64,000 nt of DNA, from assembly GCF_016429255.1 (NCBI RefSeq), contig NZ_JAELUG010000001.1, positions 124,001 through 188,000 of the forward strand. The letters are read 5' to 3'. The position numbers and the translations under genes are program-made. Position 1 is the stretch's first letter; the number at the start of each line of letters is the position of its first letter. Positions 1-9,261 of the stretch are shown in pieces. Under the pieces are notes generated by a model. That model was given only the letters and a program-made list of their open reading frames with translations. It had not been told where the DNA came from and ran no database searches. The stretch comes from Rhizobium sp. ASV8 (lineage in GTDB: Bacteria; Pseudomonadota; Alphaproteobacteria; Rhizobiales; Rhizobiaceae).

Positions 1-1
1 T

Positions 2-1825
2 GCCGTCAATCGCATCAAGGCGCAAATGCGCATCGGCGGCCAGGAGCATTTTTATCTCGAAAGCCATATTGCTCTGGCGATTCCCGGCGAGGATGACGAG
101 GTCGCCGTCTGGTCGTCGACACAGCATCCGAGCGAAATCCAGCACATCGTCGGCCATGTCCTTGGTATTCCGTCGAACGCCGTAACCGTCAACGTGCGCC
201 GCATGGGCGGTGGCTTCGGCGGCAAGGAAACGCAAGGCAACCAGTTTGCGGCTTTGGCAGCCGTTGCCGCCAAGAAGCTCGGCCGCGCCGTGAAATTCCG
301 TCCCGACCGCGACGAGGATATGAGCGCGACCGGCAAGCGGCACGACTTCCTCGTGGATTATGAGGTCGGCTTCGATGAAGACGGCCGCATCCATGCCGTC
401 GACGCGACCTATGCCGCACGCTGCGGCTTTTCCTCCGATCTTTCCGGCCCGGTCACCGACCGCGCGCTATTCCATGCGGATTCGAGCTATTTCTACCCGC
501 ATGTGCATCTGGTCTCGAAGCCGCTGAAGACGCACACCGTCTCCAACACGGCCTTCCGCGGCTTCGGCGGCCCACAGGGCATGGTCGGCGGCGAGCGCAT
601 GATCGAGGAGATCGCCTATGCCCTCGGCAAGGATCCGCTGGAGGTGCGGCGCGCCAATTTCTACGGCCAGCCAGGCTCGGGCCGAACGCTGACCCCCTAT
701 CACCAGGAAGTCACCGACAACATCATCAACCGCATCGTCGATGAACTGGAACAGTCCTCCGACTATCAGGCGCGACGCAAGGCCATCATCGAGTTCAACC
801 GCTCCAGCCGCTTCATCCGCAAGGGCATCGCGCTGACACCGGTGAAATTCGGCATCTCCTTCACCATGACCGCCTTCAATCAGGCCGGCGCGCTGGTGCA
901 TATCTATCAGGACGGCTCCATCCACCTGAACCATGGCGGCACCGAAATGGGTCAGGGCCTCTATACCAAGGTGGCGCAGGTTCTTGCCGACAGTTTCCAG
1001 GTCGATATCGACAGGGTGAAGATCACTGCGACGACCACGGGCAAGGTGCCGAACACCTCGGCAACGGCGGCGTCCTCCGGTTCGGATCTGAACGGCATGG
1101 CAGCCTATGACGCTGCCCGGCAGCTCAAGGAAAGGCTCGTGGCTTTCGCGGCCGAAAAATGGGGCGTAGGCGCCGAGGAGGTTCAGTTCCTTCCGAACCG
1201 CGTGCGCGTCGGTGCCGAGGAAATTCCCTTCCCCGATTTCGTCAAGCAGGCCTATTTCGCCCGCGTCCAGCTTTCGGCTGCCGGTTTCTACAAGACGCCG
1301 AAGATCCATTGGGATCGCAAGGCCGGCCGCGGCACGCCGTTCTATTATTTCTCCTATGGCGCCGCCTGCTCGGAAGTGTCGATCGATACGCTGACCGGCG
1401 AATATCTGATCGACCGCGCCGATATCCTCCATGATGTCGGCCGTTCCCTCAATCCGGCGATCGATATCGGCCAGGTCGAAGGCGCCTTCGTGCAAGGCAT
1501 GGGCTGGCTGACGACCGAGGAGCTCTGGTGGGACGCCAAGGGCCGTCTGCGCACCCATGCACCGTCGACCTACAAGATTCCCCTCGCTTCCGACCGGCCA
1601 AAGATCTTCAACGTCCGTCTGGCCGAATGGTCGGAAAATACCGAAGCCACCATCGGCCGTTCCAAGGCCGTCGGCGAGCCGCCCTTCATGCTGCCGATCT
1701 CGGTGCTGGAGGCGCTATCCATGGCGGTTGCAAGCGTCGCGGACTACCGCGTTTGCCCACGCCTCGATGCACCGGCAACGCCCGAGCGAGTGCTGATGGC
1801 TGTCGAGCGGCTGAAGGGAATGTGA
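2..1825 (+). CDS. xdhB: Xanthine dehydrogenase, molybdopterin-binding subunit (5-prime truncated)
   Basis: Large molybdenum-cofactor subunit of xanthine dehydrogenase, which oxidises hypoxanthine and xanthine to urate in the cytoplasm. The reading frame is open from the first bases of the window, so the N-terminus is missing; about 607 of the usual ~780 residues remain. Visible family motifs are GGQEHFYLE, GGGFGGKE, AFRGFGGPQGM, GGTEMGQGL and, near the C-terminus, VGEPPFMLP, which carries the catalytic glutamate. It feeds urate to PuuD encoded downstream. No xdhC maturation gene follows on this strand before the next genes, which differs from the common xdhA-xdhB-xdhC order. Identification is firm; only the start is unseen. 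Confidence 0.95.
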   Translation, partial: AVNRIKAQMRIGGQEHFYLESHIALAIPGEDDEVAVWSSTQHPSEIQHIVGHVLGIPSNAVTVNVRRMGGGFGGKETQGNQFAALAAVAAKKLGRAVKFRPDRDEDMSATGKRHDFLVDYEVGFDEDGRIHAVDATYAARCGFSSDLSGPVTDRALFHADSSYFYPHVHLVSKPLKTHTVSNTAFRGFGGPQGMVGGERMIEEIAYALGKDPLEVRRANFYGQPGSGRTLTPYHQEVTDNIINRIVDELEQSSDYQARRKAIIEFNRSSRFIRKGIALTPVKFGISFTMTAFNQAGALVHIYQDGSIHLNHGGTEMGQGLYTKVAQVLADSFQVDIDRVKITATTTGKVPNTSATAASSGSDLNGMAAYDAARQLKERLVAFAAEKWGVGAEEVQFLPNRVRVGAEEIPFPDFVKQAYFARVQLSAAGFYKTPKIHWDRKAGRGTPFYYFSYGAACSEVSIDTLTGEYLIDRADILHDVGRSLNPAIDIGQVEGAFVQGMGWLTTEELWWDAKGRLRTHAPSTYKIPLASDRPKIFNVRLAEWSENTEATIGRSKAVGEPPFMLPISVLEALSMAVASVADYRVCPRLDAPATPERVLMAVERLKGM

Positions 1826-1886
1826 CGATGCGAGCGGCGGCGCTGCGGTTAGGCCGTTGCCCCGAGGCATCGGGGTTTGCTGCGAT

Positions 1887-1913
1887 AAAAAAAGGGCGCT
1901 CATGCGAGCGCCC
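1887..1913 (-). terminator. Rho-independent terminator, minus strand
   Basis: An 8-bp perfect stem (GGGCGCTC / GAGCGCCC) with a 4-nt loop lies at 1894-1913. On the minus strand it is followed by seven T residues (1893-1887 complement). There is no T-run on the plus strand, so it terminates leftward transcription, most likely that of the small gene at 2048-2251. Confidence 0.75.
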
Positions 1914-1937
1914 GTCATCCATAAGCATCCAGCGGCC

Positions 1938-2042
1938 TATGCATAATTCCTTAAATCGGAATCGATTTGAGGACAGAATTATGCAGACGATTTAAAGTGC
2001 TACAGCGACCTTTGCGCATCGCATAGGAAGTGCGGCGCTATA
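1938..2042. repeat. Nested palindromic intergenic repeat, rhizobial type
   Basis: A 10-bp inverted repeat TGCATAATTC (1940-1949) / GAATTATGCA (1976-1985) encloses a second perfect one, AAATCG (1953-1958) / CGATTT (1963-1968). It is followed by a segment AAAGTGCTACAGCGACC. I recognise this arrangement from memory as a widespread rhizobial intergenic repeat; copy number in this genome was not checked. No coding potential is seen. Confidence 0.55.
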
Positions 2043-2047
2043 GATGC

Positions 2048-2251
2048 TTATCGAAGCCTGTTATCCTCATAACGTGGCTCGCGCCCGTCGAGAAAACCGA
2101 TATCGCGCTTCACTCGATCGGGAACCTCATCCAGATTGAGCTCAGGCGATGGGTCGCCCGACCGTGCGAAGATCTGCGACAGCGCTTCCAGAACACGCGC
2201 CAGAACCGTGGGCCTGGCTGCTTCCATTTGCTCCACAACACAGCAATCCAT
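2048..2251 (-). CDS. Small DUF1127-like protein
   Basis: A 67-residue protein. Its C-terminal half, LDEVPDRVKRDIGFLDGR, resembles the DUF1127 signature (leucine-aspartate, then DIG, then a short basic tail), a family of small rhizobial proteins, some of which affect RNA metabolism or phosphate responses. The ATG is preceded by a clear GAGGTG ribosome site seven bases upstream, and a minus-strand terminator lies downstream at 1913-1887, which supports a real gene. It is divergent from the LysR gene at 2354. No membrane segment is apparent. The family call is by eye and moderate. Confidence 0.6.
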   Translation of the reverse strand: MDCCVVEQMEAARPTVLARVLEALSQIFARSGDPSPELNLDEVPDRVKRDIGFLDGREPRYEDNRLR

Positions 2252-2353
2252 AACGACACCTCAATTCCATCAACGATATGAATTGTAGTTTGCTGCTAAA
2301 AGTGCTGATATTCCAATGGAACTATCATCTACATAGATAAAGAGAACTTATCC

Positions 2354-3250
2354 ATGAAGCTTTCAAAACGCTTCCCTCTGAATGCCCTGCGGGTTTTTGA
2401 GGCCGCCGCCCGGCTTGGCAGCTTTACCCGCGCCGGCGACGAACTGGGCATGACACAGACGGCCGTGAGCTATCAGATCAAATTGCTGGAAGAGACCGTG
2501 GGCGAGCCCCTTTTCCTGCGCCGGCCGAGGCAGATCGAACTGACGGAGACCGGAGAACAGCTGGCGCCGAAAGTCGCCGAGGCCTTCGCCATGCTGCAGG
2601 ATGCCATGGCCTCGATTAGCGGTGACGCGGAGACCACGCTGCATATCCACTCAACCCCGACTTTCGCCTCGCAGTGGCTCGCCCGCCATCTCGGCACCTT
2701 TCAGCTCAAGCATCCCAATGTCGCCGTTCGCTTGTCCTCATCCGAATCCATCATCGATTTCGGCCGGGTACCTTCCGACATCGCCATCCGCGCCGGCCGC
2801 GGATCGTGGCCCGGACTGCGCGCGCATCTGTTGATGAAGATGAATTTCACACCCATGCTGAGCCCCGCTTTGGCGGCAACTATCGGCGGCGTAAATGAAC
2901 CTGCTGACCTTCTGAAGCTTCGCATCATCGACGCGGGCGACCCCTGGTGGGTTCAATGGTTTGAGGATGCGGGTATTCCCGACCCGGGCCTTCAGGGCAG
3001 GCCCCGCAGCAGGCTCGGCGCGCAATCTTTCGAGGCCGCAGCAGCCATAGCCGGTCAGGGAGTCGCCGTGCTGACGCCGGAATTCTACGCGGACGAGGTT
3101 GCCGCCGGCAGGCTGATCCAGCCCTTCGATATCCTCTCGACGGATGGTGTAGACTACTGGGTCGCTTATCCCGAAAACAGGCGCCATACGCCGCGAATTC
3201 GCGCATTCAGGAACTGGATCCTCGGCGAGTTCGGCCAGCCGCTGGCATAG
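2354..3250 (+). CDS. LysR-family transcriptional regulator (GcvA-like)
   Basis: 298 residues with the usual LysR layout. An N-terminal winged helix-turn-helix (about residues 6-65, LNALRVFEAAARLGSFTRAG, then TQTAVSYQIK) is followed by a periplasmic-binding-protein-like effector domain (about 90-295). The N-terminus PLNALRVFEAAAR is typical of the GcvA subgroup. It sits immediately upstream of puuD in the same direction, so control of urate/purine catabolism is a reasonable inference, but no operator was demonstrated. Length matches the family. A small divergent gene shares its upstream region. Confidence 0.85.
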   Translation: MKLSKRFPLNALRVFEAAARLGSFTRAGDELGMTQTAVSYQIKLLEETVGEPLFLRRPRQIELTETGEQLAPKVAEAFAMLQDAMASISGDAETTLHIHSTPTFASQWLARHLGTFQLKHPNVAVRLSSSESIIDFGRVPSDIAIRAGRGSWPGLRAHLLMKMNFTPMLSPALAATIGGVNEPADLLKLRIIDAGDPWWVQWFEDAGIPDPGLQGRPRSRLGAQSFEAAAAIAGQGVAVLTPEFYADEVAAGRLIQPFDILSTDGVDYWVAYPENRRHTPRIRAFRNWILGEFGQPLA

Positions 3251-3439
3251 GATTCATCAAGCCTTGTCGACATATTGCGTCGCGGCGGCCTTGTGGCGGC
3301 TATGTCTCTGCCATTCTGCCCGACGGCAGATCGAAAGTCGATAAGACCGTGGCTTTCGGCCAGCACACCAAACTCTCCCCTTCCATCCGACCTCAACATT
3401 TTGCAAGGTATCTAGCCGTAGAACGAAAAGGGGAACCGA

Positions 3440-4678
3440 ATGTATGAATACGCCATAGCGTGGGAGTGGCTGGCCTTTGCCGTGCGCTGGTTCCACGTCA
3501 TCACCGCCATAGCGTGGATCGGTTCCTCCTTCTACTTCATCGCTCTCGATCTGGGGCTGGTGAAGCGGCCGCATCTTCCGGTCGGCGCCTATGGAGAGGA
3601 GTGGCAGGTCCACGGCGGCGGCTTCTATCACATCCAGAAATATCTGGTGGCGCCAGCGCAGATGCCGGAGCACCTCACCTGGTTCAAATATGAGAGCTAT
3701 TTCACCTGGCTCTCGGGCTTCCTGATGATGTGCATCGTCTATTACGGTGGTGCCAATCTCTTCCTGATCGATCGGCATGTGCTTGACGTCAGCGTTCCCG
3801 TCGCAATCCTGATATCGCTGGCCTCGCTCGCAGTCGGCTGGATCATCTACGACCTCCTCTGCAAATCACCGCTCGGCAACAATACCTGGGGCCTGATGAT
3901 CGTGCTTTACGCCGTCCTGGTCTTCATGGCCTGGGGCTATACGCATCTCTTTACCGGTCGCGCTGCCTTCCTGCATCTCGGCGCTTTCACAGCGACGATC
4001 ATGTCGGCCAACGTCTTCATGATCATCATCCCCAATCAGAAGATCGTCGTCGCCGACCTCATCGCCGGGCGTACGCCGGACCCGAAATATGGCCGTATCG
4101 CCAAGCAGCGCTCGCTGCACAACAATTACCTGACGCTGCCCGTCATCTTCTTCATGCTGTCGAACCACTATCCGCTGGCCTTCGCCACGGCTTACAATTG
4201 GGTCATCGCAGCGCTGGTGTTCCTGATGGGCGTCACGATCCGCCATTGGTTTAACACCACGCATGCCCGCCTGGGGCGCCCGACGTGGACCTGGATCGTC
4301 ACCCTCGTCCTCTTCATCGTCATCATATGGCTTTCGACCGTTCCGAAGGTGCTGACGGGCGAAAAGGAGGTCAACGCCGTCTCGCCTGCCTTCCAGCAAT
4401 TCGCCTCGGATGCGCATTTTCCGGCCGTCAAGCAGATGGTTTCGACGCGCTGTTCCATGTGTCATGCCGCCGAGCCCGTTTTTGAGGGAATTGTCCGCCC
4501 GCCGAAGGATGTCGTGCTGGAAAATGACGAGCAAATCGCTATGCATGCCCGGGAGATCTATATCCAGGCCGGCCGCAGCCATGCCATGCCTCCGGGCAAC
4601 GTCACCGAAGTGACGCCCGAGGAACGCAAGCTGCTGGTCGCCTGGTTCGAAAGCTCCATCGGAGAAAAAAGCCAATGA
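3440..4678 (+). CDS. puuD: Urate oxidase, membrane-bound PuuD type with cytochrome c domain
   Basis: 412 residues. About 300 residues carry a series of strongly hydrophobic helices. A C-terminal cytochrome c domain follows with one haem-binding CxxCH motif, C338-S-M-C341-H342. This is the PuuD architecture: an inner-membrane enzyme that oxidises urate to 5-hydroxyisourate and passes electrons to the respiratory chain instead of using soluble uricase. The start follows AGGGGAA. The stop overlaps guaD by four bases (ATGA), so the two are translationally coupled. It sits between the XdhB (urate producer) and UraH/UraD (hydroxyisourate consumers) genes, which fits the assignment well. Confidence 0.93.
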   Translation: MYEYAIAWEWLAFAVRWFHVITAIAWIGSSFYFIALDLGLVKRPHLPVGAYGEEWQVHGGGFYHIQKYLVAPAQMPEHLTWFKYESYFTWLSGFLMMCIVYYGGANLFLIDRHVLDVSVPVAILISLASLAVGWIIYDLLCKSPLGNNTWGLMIVLYAVLVFMAWGYTHLFTGRAAFLHLGAFTATIMSANVFMIIIPNQKIVVADLIAGRTPDPKYGRIAKQRSLHNNYLTLPVIFFMLSNHYPLAFATAYNWVIAALVFLMGVTIRHWFNTTHARLGRPTWTWIVTLVLFIVIIWLSTVPKVLTGEKEVNAVSPAFQQFASDAHFPAVKQMVSTRCSMCHAAEPVFEGIVRPPKDVVLENDEQIAMHAREIYIQAGRSHAMPPGNVTEVTPEERKLLVAWFESSIGEKSQ

Positions 4679-5982
4679 CCACCCTTCTGCGCGGCCGCCT
4701 GCTGTCCTTCAAGCGTTTGCCACAAAGCCTCGATGATGCCGATAGCTATAGCTATGAGAGCGACGGTGGCCTGCTGATTGAAGACGGCGTGATCGCCGCG
4801 GGCGGCCCCTACGCTGATATCAAGGCGCAGGCGCCGGAAGGCGTGACCGAAGTCGACCATCGCCCGCACCTGATCCTGCCGGGGTTCATCGACATGCACC
4901 TGCATTTCCCGCAGATGCAGGTGATCGCCTCCTATGCCGCCAATCTGCTCGAATGGCTGAACACCTATACCTTCCCCGAGGAATGCCGCTTCGTCGAAAG
5001 CGCCCATGCGGAGCGCATCGCCAGACATTTCTACGACGAGATGATCCGCCACGGCACCACGACGGCCGTCGCCTATTGCTCCGTGCACAAGACCTCGGCC
5101 GACGCCTATTTTGCCGAAGCCATGCGGCGCAACATGCGCATGGTCGGCGGCAAGGTCATGATGGACCGTCACGCGCCGCAGGGGCTGCTCGACACGCCCG
5201 AGATGGGCTACGACGAGACCCGCCAGGTCATTGCTGATTGGCACGGCAAGGGCCGCAACCACGTCGCCATCACCCCACGCTTCGCCATCACGTCGACGCC
5301 GGCGCAGATGGAGGCGACGGCCGCGCTTGCCCGCGAATTCCCGGACCTGCATATCCAGACGCATCTCTCCGAAAACCACGACGAGATCACATTCACCTGC
5401 GAGCTCTATCCGGATGCGATCGACTACACCGATATCTATGCCCGCTACGGCCTGCTTGGTCCCAAGAGCCTGTTCGGCCATGCGATCCACCTTTCCGAGC
5501 GCGAAGCCGACGCCATGAGCGAAGCGGGCTCCGTCGCTGTGCATTGCCCGACCTCGAACCTCTTCCTCGGGTCCGGCCTTTTCCCGCTGAAGGCGCTGGC
5601 GCGCCGCGAAAAGCCCGTTCGCATCGGCGTGGCCACCGATATCGGCGGCGGCTCCAGCTATTCCATGCTGCGCACCATGGATGAGGCCTACAAGATCCAG
5701 CAGCTGCTCGGCGAACGCCTGAACCCGCTGGAAAGCTACTACTACATGACGCGCGGAAATGCGGAGTCTCTCTCCCTTGTCGACAAGATCGGCACGCTCG
5801 ACACCGGAACCGAAGCCGATCTCATCGTCCTCAACGCCGCCGCAACGCCGGCCATGGCGCTGAAGATGGAGGTGACGAAGAGCCTCACCGAAGAGCTGTT
5901 CCTGTTACAGACCATGGGCGACGACCGCGCCGTCGTCGAAACCTACGTCGCCGGAAAGCCGATTAAATCGACCCTGCAATAG
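4675..5982 (+). CDS. guaD: Guanine deaminase
   Basis: 435 residues, amidohydrolase superfamily. It hydrolyses guanine to xanthine and ammonia, feeding xanthine dehydrogenase. The metal-binding HxH is at H75-L-H77 in GFIDMHLHFPQ. Further conserved stretches are THLSEN, HCPTSNLFLGSG and ATDIGGGSS, matching the GuaD family. The start codon overlaps the puuD stop. Length is normal for the family and there is no signal peptide, consistent with a cytoplasmic zinc enzyme. Confidence 0.95.
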   Translation: MTTLLRGRLLSFKRLPQSLDDADSYSYESDGGLLIEDGVIAAGGPYADIKAQAPEGVTEVDHRPHLILPGFIDMHLHFPQMQVIASYAANLLEWLNTYTFPEECRFVESAHAERIARHFYDEMIRHGTTTAVAYCSVHKTSADAYFAEAMRRNMRMVGGKVMMDRHAPQGLLDTPEMGYDETRQVIADWHGKGRNHVAITPRFAITSTPAQMEATAALAREFPDLHIQTHLSENHDEITFTCELYPDAIDYTDIYARYGLLGPKSLFGHAIHLSEREADAMSEAGSVAVHCPTSNLFLGSGLFPLKALARREKPVRIGVATDIGGGSSYSMLRTMDEAYKIQQLLGERLNPLESYYYMTRGNAESLSLVDKIGTLDTGTEADLIVLNAAATPAMALKMEVTKSLTEELFLLQTMGDDRAVVETYVAGKPIKSTLQ

Positions 5983-6027
5983 GGTCAGGAACCCACCACA
6001 ACACCACCACTGAGAAAGCATAGAGCC

Positions 6028-7167
6028 ATGACCGCGCCGCTGACCATCGCCGAACTGAAGAAGCTCGCCGAGCGGCGCGTGCCGAAAATGTTCTTCCAGT
6101 ATGCCGATTCCGGCTCGTGGACGGAGTCGACCTATCAGGCGAACGAGGCTGACTTCGCCAAGATCAAGCTGCGCCAGCGCGTCCTCGTCGACATGTCCGA
6201 CCGGTCGCTCGCCACCACCATGGTGGGTCAGAAGGCTTCCATGCCGGTGGCGCTGGCGCCGACCGGCCTGACCGGCATGCAGCACGCCGATGGCGAGATG
6301 CTGGCGGCGCGCGCGGCAGAGGAGTTCGGTATTCCCTTTACGCTCTCGACCATGAGCATCTGCTCGATCGAGGATATCGCCTCGGTGACGAAGCAGCCTT
6401 TCTGGTTCCAGCTTTACGTGATGAAGGACCGCGATTTCGTTCTCAATCTGATCCAGCGCGCCAAGGCGGCAAAATGCTCGGCGCTGGTGCTGACGGCCGA
6501 CCTGCAGATCCTCGGCCAGCGCCATAACGACATCCGCAACGGGCTCTCGGCACCGCCGAAAATGACGGTGAAGAATCTCTGGCAGATGGCAACACGGCCC
6601 AGCTGGTGCATGAACATGCTGAAGACCAAGCGTCGCTCCTTCGGCAACATCATCGGCCATGCCAAAGATATTTCCGACATGACGACGCTGTCGCATTGGA
6701 CGCATTCGCAGTTCGACCCCAAGCTTTCCTGGAGCGATGTCGCCTGGATCAAGGAGCAATGGGGTGGCCCGCTCATCATCAAGGGCATATTGGATGTCGA
6801 AGATGCGAAGGCCGCCGTCGATACCGGTGCCGACGCCATCATCGTCTCCAACCATGGCGGCCGGCAGCTCGACGGCGCCCTCTCCTCTATCAGCATGCTA
6901 CCCCGGATTGTCGATGCGGTCGGCGACAGGATCGAGGTGCATGTGGATGGCGGCATTCGCTCCGGCCAGGATGTGCTCAAGGCCGTGGCTCTCGGCGCCA
7001 AGGGCACCTTCATCGGCCGCCCCTTCCTCTACGGCCTGGGTGCCATGGGCAAGGAGGGCGTGACGCTGGCTCTGGAGATCATCCGCAAGGAGCTGGATAT
7101 CTCCATGGCACTCTGCGGCAAGAGGGATATCAAGACTGTAGATCGGTCGATCCTGGCTGATCTTTGA
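6028..7167 (+). CDS. lldD: FMN-dependent alpha-hydroxy-acid dehydrogenase (L-lactate dehydrogenase type)
   Basis: 379 residues of the FMN-linked (S)-2-hydroxy-acid oxidase family. The catalytic base is His276 in SNHGGRQLDGA. VDGGIRSGQDVLKA and GRPFLYGLGAMG form the FMN-phosphate site. Substitution of lactate by another 2-hydroxy acid cannot be excluded, because family members are hard to separate by sequence. The position 45 bp after guaD in the same direction suggests co-transcription with purine catabolism. The link may be metabolic, since ureidoglycolate breakdown yields glyoxylate, but this is inference. Confidence 0.85.
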   Translation: MTAPLTIAELKKLAERRVPKMFFQYADSGSWTESTYQANEADFAKIKLRQRVLVDMSDRSLATTMVGQKASMPVALAPTGLTGMQHADGEMLAARAAEEFGIPFTLSTMSICSIEDIASVTKQPFWFQLYVMKDRDFVLNLIQRAKAAKCSALVLTADLQILGQRHNDIRNGLSAPPKMTVKNLWQMATRPSWCMNMLKTKRRSFGNIIGHAKDISDMTTLSHWTHSQFDPKLSWSDVAWIKEQWGGPLIIKGILDVEDAKAAVDTGADAIIVSNHGGRQLDGALSSISMLPRIVDAVGDRIEVHVDGGIRSGQDVLKAVALGAKGTFIGRPFLYGLGAMGKEGVTLALEIIRKELDISMALCGKRDIKTVDRSILADL

Positions 7168-7168
7168 A

Positions 7169-7216
7169 ACGCGTGTCGATGCCGCAAAACCGCTGCAGAC
7201 TTTCGTGCGACATGCT
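7169..7216. repeat. Short rhizobial palindromic repeat unit
   Basis: This sits between the convergent lldD and phosphoesterase genes. The segment GCCGCAAAACCGCTGCA followed by a GCGACATGCT end matches the right part of the longer element at 24283-24388 almost base for base. It may also serve as the terminator region for both genes. Confidence 0.6.
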
Positions 7217-7957
7217 TTACCGCAGCCAGCCCGTCGCCAGGCCGCTCGCCCACTCGGCGCGACCATTTTCAGCCGCTAGCTTTGCCATCGCCATGTGATC
7301 ATAGGCGACCTGTCGGAACACCGGCAGCCAAGTCTCGCCCTGCTTTTCAAGAATGGCGTAGGAGGCGAAGGGGTGGCCGGCTTCTACCTTGTGATAGTGG
7401 GGCAGATCGTCATCATAGGCGGGGCAGCCGACGCTGCCGGGATTGACGATCAGGCGGCCATCGGAAAGCCTGACGATACGGGGAATATGCGTGTGTCCGC
7501 ACAGGATCAGCGGAAAATCGATGCCTGCGGCCAGCGCCTCGATGTCTTCGACCGGCTTCTGATAGACATGGCCATCCGCTGAGACGGATTGCAGCCAATA
7601 GACATTATCGGCCGCCGGCGTGGCATGGCAGAGATAGGCAGCGTCCCTGTATACCGCGCTAAAGGGCAAGCCGCGCAGCCAATCGAGATGCTGCTCGGTC
7701 AGTTGTGCATAAGCCACCTTGTCGGAGGGATGCATCGCTTCCGGCGCCTGCTCGATCAGATACCGGTCGTGATTGCCGCGCACGGTCAGAGCATTCAGCG
7801 CCAGCAGCATATCCGCCGTCTTACCCGAGGTCAGCGGACCGCTGAAGCAATCGCCAAGATTGACGATGTCGGTAATGCCCTGCGCACTTATATCCTCCAG
7901 CACCGCTTCGAGCGCCAGATGATTGCCGTGGACATCTGCAATGGCAGCAAACCGCAA
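7217..7957 (-). CDS. Calcineurin-like metallophosphoesterase
   Basis: 246 residues with the metallophosphoesterase signature in order: D8-x-H10 in ADVHGN, GDCFSGP, GNHDR and CGHTHIPR, then a GSVG motif. These bind two metal ions. The substrate is unknown; YfcE- and DUF2437-like relatives are broad phosphodiesterases. The best start is TTG, because a GGGAG ribosome site sits seven bases upstream and the preceding uraH gene ends only three bases before it. It is therefore the last gene of the uraH-allA operon, but nothing in the sequence links it biochemically to urate breakdown. Confidence 0.8.
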   Translation of the reverse strand: MRFAAIADVHGNHLALEAVLEDISAQGITDIVNLGDCFSGPLTSGKTADMLLALNALTVRGNHDRYLIEQAPEAMHPSDKVAYAQLTEQHLDWLRGLPFSAVYRDAAYLCHATPAADNVYWLQSVSADGHVYQKPVEDIEALAAGIDFPLILCGHTHIPRIVRLSDGRLIVNPGSVGCPAYDDDLPHYHKVEAGHPFASYAILEKQGETWLPVFRQVAYDHMAMAKLAAENGRAEWASGLATGWLR

Positions 7958-7960
7958 GCG

Positions 7961-8317
7961 TCAGCTCCCGCGATAGGTGGAGTAGCTATAGGGCGAAATC
8001 AGCAGCGGCACATGATAGTGCGCCGTCGTATCGGCAATGCCAAAACGGATCGGCACGAGGTCGAGGAAGGCGGGCTCAGTCAGCTTAACACCGCTCGCAC
8101 GCAGATAATCGCCCGCGCGGAACAGCAGCTCATAAGTGCCGGCGACAAAGCTGTCGCCGATGAGAATGGGGCCACCATCCACGCGCCCGTCGGAATTGGT
8201 CACGACCGTCTTCAGATGGGTACGGGCTTCGCCCTCGATCCTGAAAAGGTCGATGATCAGGCCTTCGGCCGGCCTGCCGAGGGCGGTGTCGAGCACATGG
8301 GTGGTCAGTCCGGTCAT
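7961..8317 (-). CDS. uraH: 5-hydroxyisourate hydrolase
   Basis: 118-residue transthyretin-like enzyme that hydrolyses 5-hydroxyisourate (the PuuD product) to OHCU. The N-terminal [14 protein letters not shown] and the C-terminal YSTYRGS tetrapeptide region are the family signatures. I chose the ATG that overlaps the allA stop by four bases; upstream extensions have no homology-like sequence. Length is typical (110-120 residues), and it appears cytoplasmic, without the signal peptide seen in some Gram-negative members. Confidence 0.95.
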   Translation of the reverse strand: MTGLTTHVLDTALGRPAEGLIIDLFRIEGEARTHLKTVVTNSDGRVDGGPILIGDSFVAGTYELLFRAGDYLRASGVKLTEPAFLDLVPIRFGIADTTAHYHVPLLISPYSYSTYRGS

Positions 8318-8814
8318 AGCGCTGGCGCTCCGATGGTGAAGGGAATATCGAAGAAATATTCCTCGAGATTGTTTCCCGGCCCGTCGCGATCGACGACGAG
8401 GAAATCGCTCTGCTCGCCAAGCGCCATCAGCGGATAGTGCCAGGCATTGACGCGGTAGTTCACGCCCTGATCGCCGCACGCCAGGAAGACCTGCGGCTTG
8501 CCGGGCTTGCCGTCATCATCCTGCGAGACGACGACGAGAAATGGCCGGCCGTTCAGCGGGATGAAACACTGGCTGCCGAACGGATGGCGCTCCATCATCT
8601 CGATCGCAAAAGGAAAGGCCCGCGGCTGGCCGCGGAAGATGTTCAGGATAACCCGCGCGCCCTCGCCGATGGCTTCGGCGGCGGAGAGCGCATGGAAGCG
8701 CTCTGTGGTTCCGCCATTGATGAAGCGCATCGTTGCCGGATCGGCCTCGATCACATCGCCGAACGGTGCGAATGCGGCCTTTGTCAAAGGTTTGATGTCT
8801 AGATGCTGTGTCAT
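8314..8814 (-). CDS. allA: Ureidoglycolate lyase
   Basis: 166 residues, AllA family. It cleaves ureidoglycolate to glyoxylate and urea, the last step of allantoin use. Recognisable stretches are [16 protein letters not shown] at the N-terminus, [15 protein letters not shown], and VNAWHYPLM near the C-terminus. It is coupled to uraH by an ATGA overlap. Allantoate amidohydrolase, needed between PuuE and AllA, is not in the window. Confidence 0.93.
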   Translation of the reverse strand: MTQHLDIKPLTKAAFAPFGDVIEADPATMRFINGGTTERFHALSAAEAIGEGARVILNIFRGQPRAFPFAIEMMERHPFGSQCFIPLNGRPFLVVVSQDDDGKPGKPQVFLACGDQGVNYRVNAWHYPLMALGEQSDFLVVDRDGPGNNLEEYFFDIPFTIGAPAL

Positions 8815-8821
8815 TGAATGA

Positions 8822-9184
8822 TTATTCGCCTTCCGCTCGCCAATGGCGAATGGAGTCCAGTTGCAGGAGCAACTCAGGAACAGATGTATGGGCGAGATCC
8901 CAAAGGGCGTTCAACTCGATGTCGAAATACCCTTGCGCAATCCGATTCCTGAAGTCGCGCATCACATGCCAAGGCAAGTCGGGATGGTCAACGACAAACT
9001 CCGGATATTCTTGCTCGATGCGGGTCGCTGCTTCGCCAATCAGCATAAGATTCATGCCGACGGCCCGCTGTTTTTCAACCGAATTGGAGAAGGCAGCCCT
9101 GTCCGCTGCTTGCAGAAACTGACCGATTTCGGATCCGGCCTGCTGTATATGGTCGAGATGGGCAATCAGCCGGTCCAGGCTCAT
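8822..9184 (-). CDS. HepT-like (DUF86) protein with altered active-site motif
   Basis: 120 residues, alpha-helical, similar to HepT toxins of MntA/HepT modules (HEPN ribonucleases). The family active-site motif normally reads RNRxxHGYF; here it is RNRIAQGYF, so the catalytic histidine is glutamine (codon CAA read directly). No partner MntA nucleotidyltransferase lies beside it; it is wedged between uraD and allA in the purine operon. I use the ATG at 9184, which has GGAGG upstream, instead of the TTG at 9208. It is probably an inactive or repurposed relic. Family assignment is good; function is unknown. Confidence 0.75.
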   Translation of the reverse strand: MSLDRLIAHLDHIQQAGSEIGQFLQAADRAAFSNSVEKQRAVGMNLMLIGEAATRIEQEYPEFVVDHPDLPWHVMRDFRNRIAQGYFDIELNALWDLAHTSVPELLLQLDSIRHWRAEGE

Positions 9185-9261
9185 GTCACGCGGCGCCTCC
9201 CGGGCCAATTCTCAAATGGCAGCCGTAAGCCTGAACGGCAGGACGAAGCGCCGACTGCAAA

